Source of the DNA: Verrucolacustris abundans
Lineage (GTDB): Bacteria; Verrucomicrobiota; Verrucomicrobiia; Methylacidiphilales; Verrucolacustridaceae
NCBI GenBank assembly: GCA_965194535.1
Contig: OZ239145.1
Span: forward strand, 1,736,001-1,800,000
Length of the DNA: 64,000 bases
Direction of reading: 5' to 3'
The position numbers were made by a program, and so were the translations under genes. This document shows positions 52,995-61,139 of the stretch, one piece after another; position 1 is the stretch's first letter; each line of letters begins with the position of its first letter. Below the pieces are notes generated by a model. The model had not been told where the DNA came from, ran no database searches, and saw only the letters and a list, made by a program, of their open reading frames with translations.

Positions 52995-54010
52995 CCGATC
53001 AACCGAACCTTTCCATCTCCCCGCACCATTCTTCCGATCTCATAACATCGAACTACTTTCTTCACCTTGGCCACATCCCCTTTCGCTACCACCACGATCA
53101 TCCCGATCCCCATATTGAAGGTCCGATACGCTTCTACCCTCCCCAACCTGCCCTTGGTCTCCAGATATCGAAAAAGTGGCGGCACGGGCCAGCTCCCAAG
53201 CTGAATTTCTGCTCCTAGCCCTTTCGGAAAAATCCGCGGTGGGTTATCGATCAACCCACCTCCCGTAATATGAGCCGCCCCTTTAATTTTGACCTTCTTT
53301 CCAATTTTCAAAAGGGCGGGCCGATAGTTTGGATGCACTGCCAGCAAAAGCTTTTCCAGCTTCAGCGAGGTCCCAGGCAAATTTCCCTTCACCCGCAACT
53401 TTGCTTTCTTAAACAAAATATCCCGAGCCAAGGTGTATCCGTTTGTCTGCAGTCCATTCGTGGGTAAACCTAAAATCACATCCCCCGCCCGAATGGACCG
53501 GCCATCCGTCCCCTTCCCCTTCTCCACCACTCCCACAATCGATCCCACTAAGTCATAATCTTCTCCATGATAAATTCCAGGCATCTGTGCCGTCTCACCG
53601 CCCAACAGCGCACACCCCGAACGACGACAACCCCTTACCAATCCCTTCAAAATCTGACGAAACACTTTCGGACTCAATTTCCCCGTTCCAATATAATCCA
53701 AAAAGAAAAGAGGCTCCGCCCCCAACGCCGCAATGTCGTTCACACAGTGATTCACTAAATCTTCCCCGATCGTCCCGTGTTTCCCCACCTCCTGCGCCAC
53801 CTTCAGCTTCGTTCCCACCCCATCAATACTCGCCACCAACACAGGATGCCGATACCCCCGTATCTTTCCGTCAAAACATCCTCCAAATCCCCCAATCCCT
53901 CCAATCACTCCAGGACGCCGAGTGGAGCGAACCATGGCTCCGATTCCGGATTTCACCCGGTTGCCCAGGGTAATGTCTACCCCCGCCCGTGCATATGCGT
54001 CTCGTCCCAT
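52991..54010 (-). CDS. purM: phosphoribosylformylglycinamidine cyclo-ligase (AIR synthetase)
   Basis: A 339-residue enzyme closing the imidazole ring to AIR. Y-A-R-A-G-V-D-I at the N-terminus, A-S-I-D-G-V-G-T-K-L-K-V-A, H-C-V-N-D-I-A-A-L-G-A-E-P-L-F-F-L-D-Y and G-G-E-T-A-Q-M-P-G are standard. H-I-T-G-G-G-L-I-D-N-P-P-R closes the motif set. The ATG at 54010 lies 5 bases after the purF stop; a longer in-frame extension to 54307 lies inside purF and is not coding. Confidence 0.96.
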   Translation of the reverse strand: MGRDAYARAGVDITLGNRVKSGIGAMVRSTRRPGVIGGIGGFGGCFDGKIRGYRHPVLVASIDGVGTKLKVAQEVGKHGTIGEDLVNHCVNDIAALGAEPLFFLDYIGTGKLSPKVFRQILKGLVRGCRRSGCALLGGETAQMPGIYHGEDYDLVGSIVGVVEKGKGTDGRSIRAGDVILGLPTNGLQTNGYTLARDILFKKAKLRVKGNLPGTSLKLEKLLLAVHPNYRPALLKIGKKVKIKGAAHITGGGLIDNPPRIFPKGLGAEIQLGSWPVPPLFRYLETKGRLGRVEAYRTFNMGIGMIVVVAKGDVAKVKKVVRCYEIGRMVRGDGKVRLIG

Positions 54011-54015
54011 CCCGA

Positions 54016-55485
54016 TCAGAGCAGGAACCTCTGCCGACTCTCTTCTTCCGGCACGAGGGAAACCGATCGCTCTCTCCTCTGTTCCAAAATCTCCTTGTTG
54101 CTGTCCTCCGGAGCAAAAGCCACCGGATAATCCCCCGTGAAACAGGCCATACAGAACTTCTTGGCCGGAATCCCGCACGCACGCACCATCCCGTCTACAT
54201 CTAGATAACCCAGCGAATCGGCTCCCAGATATTTTGTAATCTCCGCTCTCGTCATCCGGTTCGCCAAAAGATCCTTCGGATCCGGAAAATCGATTCCGTA
54301 GTGACACGAAAAACGGTGCGGCGGACAGCTCACCCGGATATGCACCTCCTTCGCCCCTGCCTCTCTTAAGTTGGTCACCCTCGCGCGTGCGGTCGTTCCC
54401 CGCACAATCGAATCATCCACCACCACCACTCGCTTTCCCTGCACCGCCGTACGAATCAGATTCAGCTTCACCCGAACATTGAAATCCCGAATCAACTGGG
54501 TCGGCTGCAGAAACGATCTCCCAATGTAGTGATTCCTGACAAACGCCTGATCTAACGGAATTCCCGCCTGCTCCGAATAGCCTAAGGCCGCATAGGTCCC
54601 AGAGTCAGGAACCGGCACCACAATATCCGCATCCACAGGATGTAACCGCGCCAACTCTCTACCCATCCGCGTACGCGCATGACTGATATTTCGCCCCCCA
54701 ATCTGGCTGTCAGGCCGTGCAAAATAAACGAACTCGAAAATGCATAGCGCTTCCCGGGCCGTCTCCGCATGAGGCTTAAAGGAGCGCAGGCCCGACTCAT
54801 CCGCTACCACAATCTCTCCCGGCTCCACCTCTCGGACGAATTCAGCCCCCACAAGATCCAAAGCACACGTCTCACTGGAAAAAATGAACCCTTCATCCAG
54901 CTTACCAATCACCAGCGGCCGAAATCCAAAGGGATCCCGCGCCGCAATCACCTCATTCTCCCCCATCAAGACAATCGAGTAGGCCCCGTGCACCCGAGAA
55001 AGCGCTTGCGCAAGAGCCCCGCCACCAATCGCAGGATTCGGACGGGATATCAGATGCAAAATAATTTCACTATCTGTCGTCGTTTGGAAAATCGATCCCG
55101 CCGCCTCCAACTCATCCCTCAATTTTCCCGCATTCACCAAATTGCCATTATGAGCGATCGCAATCTGCCCACGCCCCGTCTCAACCGTCAACGGCTGTGC
55201 ATTTTTGATCGTGCTCGAGCCTGTTGTCGAATATCGCACATGCCCAATTGCCCGCGTACCCGCCAACTCCTTTAAATCATTCTCCTTGAAAATCTGACCC
55301 ACCAAACCCATCCCACGCTTGATCGCAAAGGCCTTTCCATCGTCTTTGGCTGTGACAATCCCCGCACTCTCCTGCCCCCGATGCTGCAGGGCATAAAGTC
55401 CGTAATAGGTCAGCTCCGCTGCGTTCGGATGATTGTAGACTCCAAAAACTCCGCATTCATGAGTTGGAATGTAAGGAGTCTTCAA
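54016..55485 (-). CDS. purF: amidophosphoribosyltransferase
   Basis: A 489-residue enzyme for the first committed purine step. An apparent ten-residue propeptide precedes Cys11 of C-G-V-F-G-V, the N-terminal nucleophile of the glutaminase domain. H-R-G-Q-E-S-A-G and R-Y-S-T-T-G follow. The PRPP motif is R-V-V-V-V-D-D-S-I-V-R-G-T-T. C-terminal cysteines (C-G-I-P-A-K-K-F-C-M-A-C-F) could belong to an iron-sulfur site as in Bacillus PurF. The start is a TTG at 55485: an in-frame TAA lies 9 bases upstream, so no ATG or GTG can be used. Confidence 0.95.
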   Translation of the reverse strand: MKTPYIPTHECGVFGVYNHPNAAELTYYGLYALQHRGQESAGIVTAKDDGKAFAIKRGMGLVGQIFKENDLKELAGTRAIGHVRYSTTGSSTIKNAQPLTVETGRGQIAIAHNGNLVNAGKLRDELEAAGSIFQTTTDSEIILHLISRPNPAIGGGALAQALSRVHGAYSIVLMGENEVIAARDPFGFRPLVIGKLDEGFIFSSETCALDLVGAEFVREVEPGEIVVADESGLRSFKPHAETAREALCIFEFVYFARPDSQIGGRNISHARTRMGRELARLHPVDADIVVPVPDSGTYAALGYSEQAGIPLDQAFVRNHYIGRSFLQPTQLIRDFNVRVKLNLIRTAVQGKRVVVVDDSIVRGTTARARVTNLREAGAKEVHIRVSCPPHRFSCHYGIDFPDPKDLLANRMTRAEITKYLGADSLGYLDVDGMVRACGIPAKKFCMACFTGDYPVAFAPEDSNKEILEQRRERSVSLVPEEESRQRFLL

Positions 55486-55534
55486 GATGACATCTTACTC
55501 CGATCCATCCGCTTTGAGAAGGGAGAGATTTTCA

Positions 55535-57781
55535 TCATCCCTCCAGAGCTCGTGGCAACGACTCGGTGAAAAGTTTTCGCAACTCCCGAACTCCCCAGCG
55601 CTCCTGAACCGACCCACAGGTAATCTGCAAATCGGCCCCACCACTTTTTCCGATTCGATGACAACCCACTCCAGCCTCCTTCGCCAACTGCTCGACCATC
55701 GCGACCGTCTCCTCCTCTACCTCAAGAAGAATCCGACCCGCCCCCTCTCCAAAAAGTGCCTCCTCCACCCTCTCCCCCTTGCCAGATGGGATCGCAACCT
55801 CCGCTCCTGCCGACTCCTCCCCGAAACACATCTCCGCCAAGGCCCAGAGAATACCGCCCTCCCCCACATCATGCACCGCCCTCACCCCGGCCAACTTGAG
55901 AACAACCCGCATCAACACGTGCAACTTTTTCTCCGCTGCTAAATCCACCTTGCCCAATTTCCCCGCAAGAACCCGATGAATCTCCTGCAGATAAAGCGAA
56001 GCCCCCAATCCGCCCGACTCCTGTGTTCCCAAAAGCAGAATCGCTCCCCCTCCCTTTCCAAAAACTCCAGGCACCAGATGCACCCCATCCTCCACCTTCC
56101 CCACCACCCCCACCACCGGAGTTGGATGAATCGGCCCTGCCGGCGACTGGTTGTACAAACTCACATTTCCCCCCGTCACCGGTAGATCAAAAAATCGACA
56201 CGCCTCCGCCATTCCCTCCACCCCTTCCCGCAACTGCCAGAAGATTTCAGGATCATGCGGGTTCCCATAATTCAAATTATCGGTCAACCCCAACGGCACC
56301 GCCCCCGCACACGCCAAATTCCTACACGCCTCCGCCACCAACGCTTTCGAACCTTCCCTCGGATCCTGCGCACACCACCGTCCATTCCCATCCAACGTCA
56401 TCGCCACATGAACCCAACCCCCTCCAGGTTTCTCAATCCGCAAAACCGCCGCATCCCCACCCGGCCTCACGACCGTGCGTAACCCCACCATATGATCGTA
56501 CTGATTCCACACCCAGCGCCGCGATCCCGTCGCCGGTGATGCCGCCAGTTTCATCAGATCCTCCTTCACCTTTGGTTTTTCAGGCAAAGTTTTCTTCAAA
56601 TCCAGTTTCTGCCTCTCCGCCAGTTTTGCAGGAACTTTCGCCTCCCTCTCATACACGGGCGCATCGTCCGCCAGTAATCTTGCAGGCACCTCCGCCACCA
56701 CCTTCCCTCCCGCTTTCACCACCACTTTTCCCGTTTCCGTGACGTAACCGATCTCCGCCGCATCCAATCCCCACTTCGCAAAAATCTCCTTCAACTCCTT
56801 CTCCCTCCCCTTATGCACGATGATCAACATCCGCTCCTGAGATTCAGAAAGCAGAATCTCATACGGCGTCATTCCCTTCTCTCTCTGGGGAACGCGATCC
56901 AGTTCGATTTCGATTCCCGACCCACCCCGGCTCGCCGTCTCACACGTCGAACAGGTCAACCCCGCCGCGCCCATATCCTGCACTCCGACCACCAGATCCG
57001 GCCTCGCATACAACTCCAGACACGCTTCAAACAGCAACTTCCCCACAAAAGGATCTCCCACCTGCACCGCAGGCCGATCCGCCTTGCTCTCCTCCGTCAG
57101 ATCCCTCGAGGCAAATGCCGCCCCAGCCAATCCATCCCTCCCGGTCTTCGCCCCGACATAAAAAACAGGATTCCCCACTCCCTTCGCCGCCCCACGCCGA
57201 ATCTGATCGTGCCGCAACGTCCCCAAACAAAACACATTCACCAACGGATTCCCCTCATACGCGGGATCAAACACCAGTTCCCCACCCACCGTGGGCACCC
57301 CCACACAGTTCCCATAGTGCGAAATCCCTGCCACGACTCCATGAATCAGCGACCGTGTCCGTTTTCCAGCCTCCCCCTTTGCCTCAGGTCGTCCAAATCG
57401 CAACGAATCCATAAACGCCACAGGCCTCGCCCCCATTGTAAAAATATCCCGTAAGATCCCTCCTACTCCCGTCGCCGCTCCCTGGAACGGCTCCACCGCA
57501 CTCGGATGATTGTGCGACTCAATCTTATACGCCAACGCCAACCCATCTCCCGCATCCACCACTCCGGCATTTTCCTCCCCCGCCTTGACTAGCACCGCCG
57601 GTCCCGTCGTCGGGAATTTCCGCAACTCCCTACGAGTGTTCTTGTACGAACAGTGCTCGCTCCACATAACCGAAAACATCCCCAGCTCATTCTCGTTCGG
57701 CTCACGTCCCAGCCCCTTCTCGATCGTTCCGTACTCCTGCTCCGTCAGGCCCAGTTTCAGCGCAAACTCTTTTGCCTTCAT
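55535..57781 (-). CDS. purL: phosphoribosylformylglycinamidine synthase, large subunit
   Basis: A 748-residue small-type PurL, which needs PurQ and PurS as partners. M-W-S-E-H-C-S-Y-K-N and K-I-E-S-H-N-H-P-S-A-V-E-P-F-Q-G-A-A-T-G-V-G-G are diagnostic; P-T-V-G-G-E-L and L-T-D-N-L-N-Y-G-N-P also match. It converts FGAR to FGAM using ATP and ammonia. The ATG at 57781 overlaps the purQ stop as ATGA. There is a 49-base gap to purF, the largest inside the S-to-H run. Confidence 0.97.
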   Translation of the reverse strand: MKAKEFALKLGLTEQEYGTIEKGLGREPNENELGMFSVMWSEHCSYKNTRRELRKFPTTGPAVLVKAGEENAGVVDAGDGLALAYKIESHNHPSAVEPFQGAATGVGGILRDIFTMGARPVAFMDSLRFGRPEAKGEAGKRTRSLIHGVVAGISHYGNCVGVPTVGGELVFDPAYEGNPLVNVFCLGTLRHDQIRRGAAKGVGNPVFYVGAKTGRDGLAGAAFASRDLTEESKADRPAVQVGDPFVGKLLFEACLELYARPDLVVGVQDMGAAGLTCSTCETASRGGSGIEIELDRVPQREKGMTPYEILLSESQERMLIIVHKGREKELKEIFAKWGLDAAEIGYVTETGKVVVKAGGKVVAEVPARLLADDAPVYEREAKVPAKLAERQKLDLKKTLPEKPKVKEDLMKLAASPATGSRRWVWNQYDHMVGLRTVVRPGGDAAVLRIEKPGGGWVHVAMTLDGNGRWCAQDPREGSKALVAEACRNLACAGAVPLGLTDNLNYGNPHDPEIFWQLREGVEGMAEACRFFDLPVTGGNVSLYNQSPAGPIHPTPVVGVVGKVEDGVHLVPGVFGKGGGAILLLGTQESGGLGASLYLQEIHRVLAGKLGKVDLAAEKKLHVLMRVVLKLAGVRAVHDVGEGGILWALAEMCFGEESAGAEVAIPSGKGERVEEALFGEGAGRILLEVEEETVAMVEQLAKEAGVGCHRIGKSGGADLQITCGSVQERWGVRELRKLFTESLPRALEG

Positions 57782-58470
57782 ATCTTCCTCCCGATCCCGG
57801 CCGCTCCCAAAAGAATCCCCCGTCCGTCCGTTCCCCCCATCTCCGCCTCACAGCACCGCTCGGGATGAGGCATCATTCCCAAAACATTTCTCCCTGCGTT
57901 GCAAATCCCTGCAATGTTGTGACTCGATCCGTTCGGATTGGCCTCCGGCACGACCTGTCCCTCCGCATTGCAGTAACGGAAAAGCACCCTCTGGTGCGCC
58001 TCCAACTCCTGTAAAATTTCAGGACTGGCTCGGTAACACCCCTCCCCGTGCGCGATCGGAATCGTCAGTGTCTCCCCAGTGACATAGTGGGAAGTAAAAC
58101 GAGACGCTGGAGTCTCCACCCGCAAATACGCCTTTTCACATCGGAAATGAAGCCCTTCGTTCCGGGTCAACGCCCCCGGCAACAGCCCCGCCTCGCATAA
58201 AATCTGAAACCCATTACAAATTCCAACCACCACCTGCCCACGACCGGCCGCCGCTTTCACCGCCGGCATGATCGGAGAAAACCGGGCGATCGCCCCACAC
58301 CGTAAATAGTCCCCGTAGGAAAAACCCCCAGGCAAAATCACCCCTTCCTCCGGATGAATCTTGGTCTCCTGATGCCAGACCAGACGCGCCTCCTGCCCCA
58401 AAACCTGCAACGCATGGACGCAATCCTGGTCACAGTTCGACCCAGGAAATTGGATAACCGCGAACCTCAT
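57778..58470 (-). CDS. purQ: phosphoribosylformylglycinamidine synthase, glutaminase subunit
   Basis: A 230-residue class I glutaminase. V-I-Q-F-P-G-S-N-C-D at the N-terminus, L-P-G-G-F-S-Y-G-D-Y-L-R-C-G, G-I-C-N-G-F-Q-I-L with the catalytic Cys, and M-M-P-H-P-E-R with the His-Glu pair. It supplies ammonia to PurL. It overlaps purS and purL by four bases each. Confidence 0.97.
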   Translation of the reverse strand: MRFAVIQFPGSNCDQDCVHALQVLGQEARLVWHQETKIHPEEGVILPGGFSYGDYLRCGAIARFSPIMPAVKAAAGRGQVVVGICNGFQILCEAGLLPGALTRNEGLHFRCEKAYLRVETPASRFTSHYVTGETLTIPIAHGEGCYRASPEILQELEAHQRVLFRYCNAEGQVVPEANPNGSSHNIAGICNAGRNVLGMMPHPERCCEAEMGGTDGRGILLGAAGIGRKI

Positions 58471-58721
58471 CCGCCGGCCCGCAGATCCAGATGAAAATTC
58501 TCCATCACAGGATTGCTCAACAACTCTTTCGAAATCTCCTCTAGCTTAGCCCGCAACGCCTTCTCGTCGCCCCCCTCGATCTCCACCTCGATATGTTTTC
58601 CAATTCGGACCGACTGCACCCCTTTGACTCCCATGTTTTGCAGGGCATGCGCCACCGCTTCCCCCTGCGGATCAAGAATAGACGGTTTCAACGTAACGGT
58701 GACAATCGCTTTCATCTTCAT
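58467..58721 (-). CDS. purS: phosphoribosylformylglycinamidine synthase, PurS subunit
   Basis: An 84-residue protein that bridges PurQ and PurL. V-T-V-T-L-K-P-S-I-L-D-P-Q-G-E-A-V, V-R-I-G-K-H-I-E-V-E-I-E-G and L-L-S-N-P-V-M-E-N-F are family features. Its presence agrees with the small-type PurL downstream. It starts 15 bases after the purB stop and overlaps purQ as ATGA. Confidence 0.96.
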   Translation of the reverse strand: MKMKAIVTVTLKPSILDPQGEAVAHALQNMGVKGVQSVRIGKHIEVEIEGGDEKALRAKLEEISKELLSNPVMENFHLDLRAGG

Positions 58722-58736
58722 GTGGCTTGCTCCTTT

Positions 58737-60029
58737 TTAAAGTCCGCACCTGCGATGAATCAGTTTTTCGTGGCGGAGATGCCGCAAGGCATTGCACGCT
58801 TCCCGCAAGCCCTTCTTTCCGATTTTTCTTCCCAACTCGGGATCCGACTCCAGCCGAGTTGTGAAATCCGCTCCACCCTCCAACCATGTCGCCATCGCAT
58901 GCTTCTGCACCGCCTCGTACGCCTCTCTCCTAGCCAATCCCGCACGAGTCAACGCCAGCAGCGCCCCTTGCGAAGCCCACAACCCACGGGAAGATCCCAA
59001 ATTCGCCAACATTCTCTTCCCATCTGCCTTATGTCCTCTCACTAATCCCTCCAGATCATTCAAAATAAAATCCAGCAGGATCGTGGCATCGGGGAAAAGA
59101 ATCCGCTCGGCCGAGCTGTGGGAGATATCGCGCTCATGCCACAAAGCCACATTCTCCAGTGCAGCAACTGCATGCCCGCGCACAATTCGAGCCAGCCCGC
59201 AGATCCGCTCCCCATTCACCGGATTCCGTTTATGGGGCATTGCACTGCTCCCCTTCTGCCCCTTCGCAAAAGGCTCCTCCACCTCACCGACTTCCGTCCT
59301 TTGAAGATGCCGGAACTCGGTTGCCCACCGCTCAGCACTCGCCGCCACCAACGAAAGCGCCAAAGCAAAGGCCGCATGCCGGTCCCGCGGAACCACCTGA
59401 GTAGCCGCCCCGGGCTTAAGTTTCAGTTTTTTACAAACGAACGCTTCGATCGAAGGATCCAAGTGAGCGTAGGTCCCTACCGCACCGGAAAGTTTGCCGA
59501 CCGCAATCTCGTCCCGAGCAGCCACCAGTCTCTCCTCTGCCCGACGAAATTCGTCATGCAAAAGGGCCATTCGGATTCCGTGACTCGTTGGCTCGGCATG
59601 GATTCCATGGGTCCGCCCGATCGTCAACATCCCTCGGTGTTTGCGAGCCCGCATGGCCGCTGCGGCTTTTACTTTTCTTACTCCTGCAATCAGGAGGTCA
59701 GCCGCATCCCGTAGCTGCCAAGCCAACGTGGTGTCGAGAATATCGGAGGAGGTCAGCCCTTGATGAATCCAGCGCCCAGCCGGACCAACGTGGGACGCCA
59801 CATCCTCCAAGAAGGCCAAAACATCGTGACGCGTCCGCTCCTCGTTTTTGTGAACCTGCCGAATATTGAACTTCGCTTTACGCCGAATCGTCCGGGCATC
59901 TTTTCGGGGAATGATTCGCCGATTCGCCATAGCCTCGCAAGCCAGGATCTCGATCTCCAACCAACGCGAAAGTTTGGCTTCTTCGGACCACAGGGAGGTC
60001 ATTTCAGGGCGGGAATATCGGGGAATCAT
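58737..60029 (-). CDS. purB: adenylosuccinate lyase
   Basis: A 430-residue fumarase-superfamily lyase acting twice in purine synthesis. M-I-P-R-Y-S-R-P-E-M opens the protein. T-S-S-D-I-L-D-T, G-R-T-H-G-I-H-A-E-P and the signature G-S-S-A-M-P-H-K-R-N-P are present. The ATG at 60029 gives the usual length; an in-frame start at 60074 would add 15 unusual residues. First gene of the purB-S-Q-L-F-M-H operon. No purine riboswitch or clear operator was recognised in the 73 bases upstream. Confidence 0.96.
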   Translation of the reverse strand: MIPRYSRPEMTSLWSEEAKLSRWLEIEILACEAMANRRIIPRKDARTIRRKAKFNIRQVHKNEERTRHDVLAFLEDVASHVGPAGRWIHQGLTSSDILDTTLAWQLRDAADLLIAGVRKVKAAAAMRARKHRGMLTIGRTHGIHAEPTSHGIRMALLHDEFRRAEERLVAARDEIAVGKLSGAVGTYAHLDPSIEAFVCKKLKLKPGAATQVVPRDRHAAFALALSLVAASAERWATEFRHLQRTEVGEVEEPFAKGQKGSSAMPHKRNPVNGERICGLARIVRGHAVAALENVALWHERDISHSSAERILFPDATILLDFILNDLEGLVRGHKADGKRMLANLGSSRGLWASQGALLALTRAGLARREAYEAVQKHAMATWLEGGADFTTRLESDPELGRKIGKKGLREACNALRHLRHEKLIHRRCGL

Positions 60030-60102
60030 GAAGCTGATAAAGTGCTGAAGCGGAACGCATCCCACAAGTGCCAACCCAAACTTATTAACGGCGATTTTTG
60101 AA

Positions 60103-60810
60103 TTACGGGCTGGCAGGTTCGAATCCCCACCGACCGAAAAAAGCCTTGAGAATCTCCGGTCTTCGGGAAACAGGCCCCTCCATGAAGACAGTCACCGCCT
60201 TATCGGGCCCATATCCCGTTATCCAAAGGGAACCGCCGTAGGAACCGGTCTTCGCCCGCAAAAGAACCTTCTCCCCTTTCCAGATCAAAGCATCCTGCAA
60301 CTTTTTCCCTGCCTCTCCGTCCCAAGGAGCGGTGCCACGCATCCACGCCACTGCCATCGAATGCTCCCTTCGTAGGGTTGTTTTCAAATCCGCAGCATGG
60401 GCCGCTTCTTGGCCTCCTGCCTTCATCCAGCCCTTCGGGATCTTTCCATCGATCAGACCGCTCCGCTCGGCATATTCCCCCAAAACCTCTGCACCTAACT
60501 TTTCCGCTAAAATGGCAAAGGGCGGATTGAGTGATTTTTGGAGTGACTGCCTTAACCCCGACCCCTCCGCCCCCTCCAACGGTGCCTCTACATCTTGGAC
60601 CAACCCCCGATCCAGCGCCGCCCAGGCAATCACTACCTTGAAGGTGGAAGCCGGTTCCCGCGCCACATCCATCTCCATTTTGGTTCCTGTCACCAACTTT
60701 GTTTCCCCGCCCTTCGGCGTCTCCAAAATCGTCATCCCATCCGGGTACTTTTCCTCGGCTAATGCAACCGACCAGATCCCCATCAATCCAAAGAGTAGCA
60801 CCCCTTTCAT
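60103..60810 (-). CDS. exported penicilloyl-serine-transferase-like protein (class D beta-lactamase/PBP fold)
   Basis: A 235-residue protein with a signal peptide (1-18, ending V-A-L-A). It has the three motifs of the superfamily in order: S-T-F-K at 55-58, S-L-N at 93-95 and K-T-G at 187-189. The spacing and short length suit a class D beta-lactamase-like or small transpeptidase-like protein; whether it acts on beta-lactams or peptidoglycan cannot be told. It lies alone between purB and a repeat-bearing spacer, in the same direction as the purine genes, so purB might be read from its promoter. Confidence 0.8.
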   Translation of the reverse strand: MKGVLLFGLMGIWSVALAEEKYPDGMTILETPKGGETKLVTGTKMEMDVAREPASTFKVVIAWAALDRGLVQDVEAPLEGAEGSGLRQSLQKSLNPPFAILAEKLGAEVLGEYAERSGLIDGKIPKGWMKAGGQEAAHAADLKTTLRREHSMAVAWMRGTAPWDGEAGKKLQDALIWKGEKVLLRAKTGSYGGSLWITGYGPDKAVTVFMEGPVSRRPEILKAFFGRWGFEPASP

Positions 60811-61139
60811 ATCCCGAACCTATCCGGAATCTTAAAAACGATCGAGAATCCCTCTAATAGCCCCGAACAACCGCCTTACCGCTATGTGAATAACTTTAGA
60901 AGAACATCGGGGCTTTGTCTATATGAGGCCTACCCATCAATGCTTTAGAATAAGAACCGATATCTTGATAACTCTTTGCCAACAAGTCACCGAATGGGGT
61001 CAGAGGTCCTATCTCAAAAACACCCTTTTAACTAATTGAAGTGCAATGACTTGTATGGGGTCAGAGGTCTTGCAAGATGCTGACCTGCAATGGTTTGCGA
61101 GCCGGTTTTTAAATTGTGGGGTCAGAGGTCGAAAATGAC
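60811..61139. other. 329-base intergenic space with phased short repeats
   Basis: No gene is seen. It contains an inverted repeat AGCCCCGA (60859-60866) / TCGGGGCT (60907-60914) separated by 40 bases, and three 14-base repeats at an exact 61-base period ending 10 bases from the serA stop. It also serves as the promoter region of the leftward class-D-like gene. Confidence 0.7.
60995..61130 (+). repeat. three TGGGGTCAGAGGTC repeats at 61-base spacing
   Basis: The 14-mer occurs identically at 60995-61008, 61056-61069 and 61117-61130, so starts are exactly 61 bases apart twice. The 47-base spacers differ from each other. From memory, similar GGGGTCAGAGGTC strings surround REP-associated (Y1) transposase elements in other genomes; no such transposase is in the window. 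Confidence 0.85.

Noticed and set aside
53011..54307. A longer version of purM reaching back to 54307.
   Set aside because: The extra 99 codons are purF read in another frame; the family N-terminus begins at 54010.
60030..60102. A purine riboswitch or PurR-type operator before purB.
   Set aside because: The 73 bases show no three-way-junction pattern and no recognisable palindrome.
60995..61130. A CRISPR array, because identical repeats occur at regular spacing.
   Set aside because: The repeats are only 14 bases, there are three, and no cas gene is in the window.
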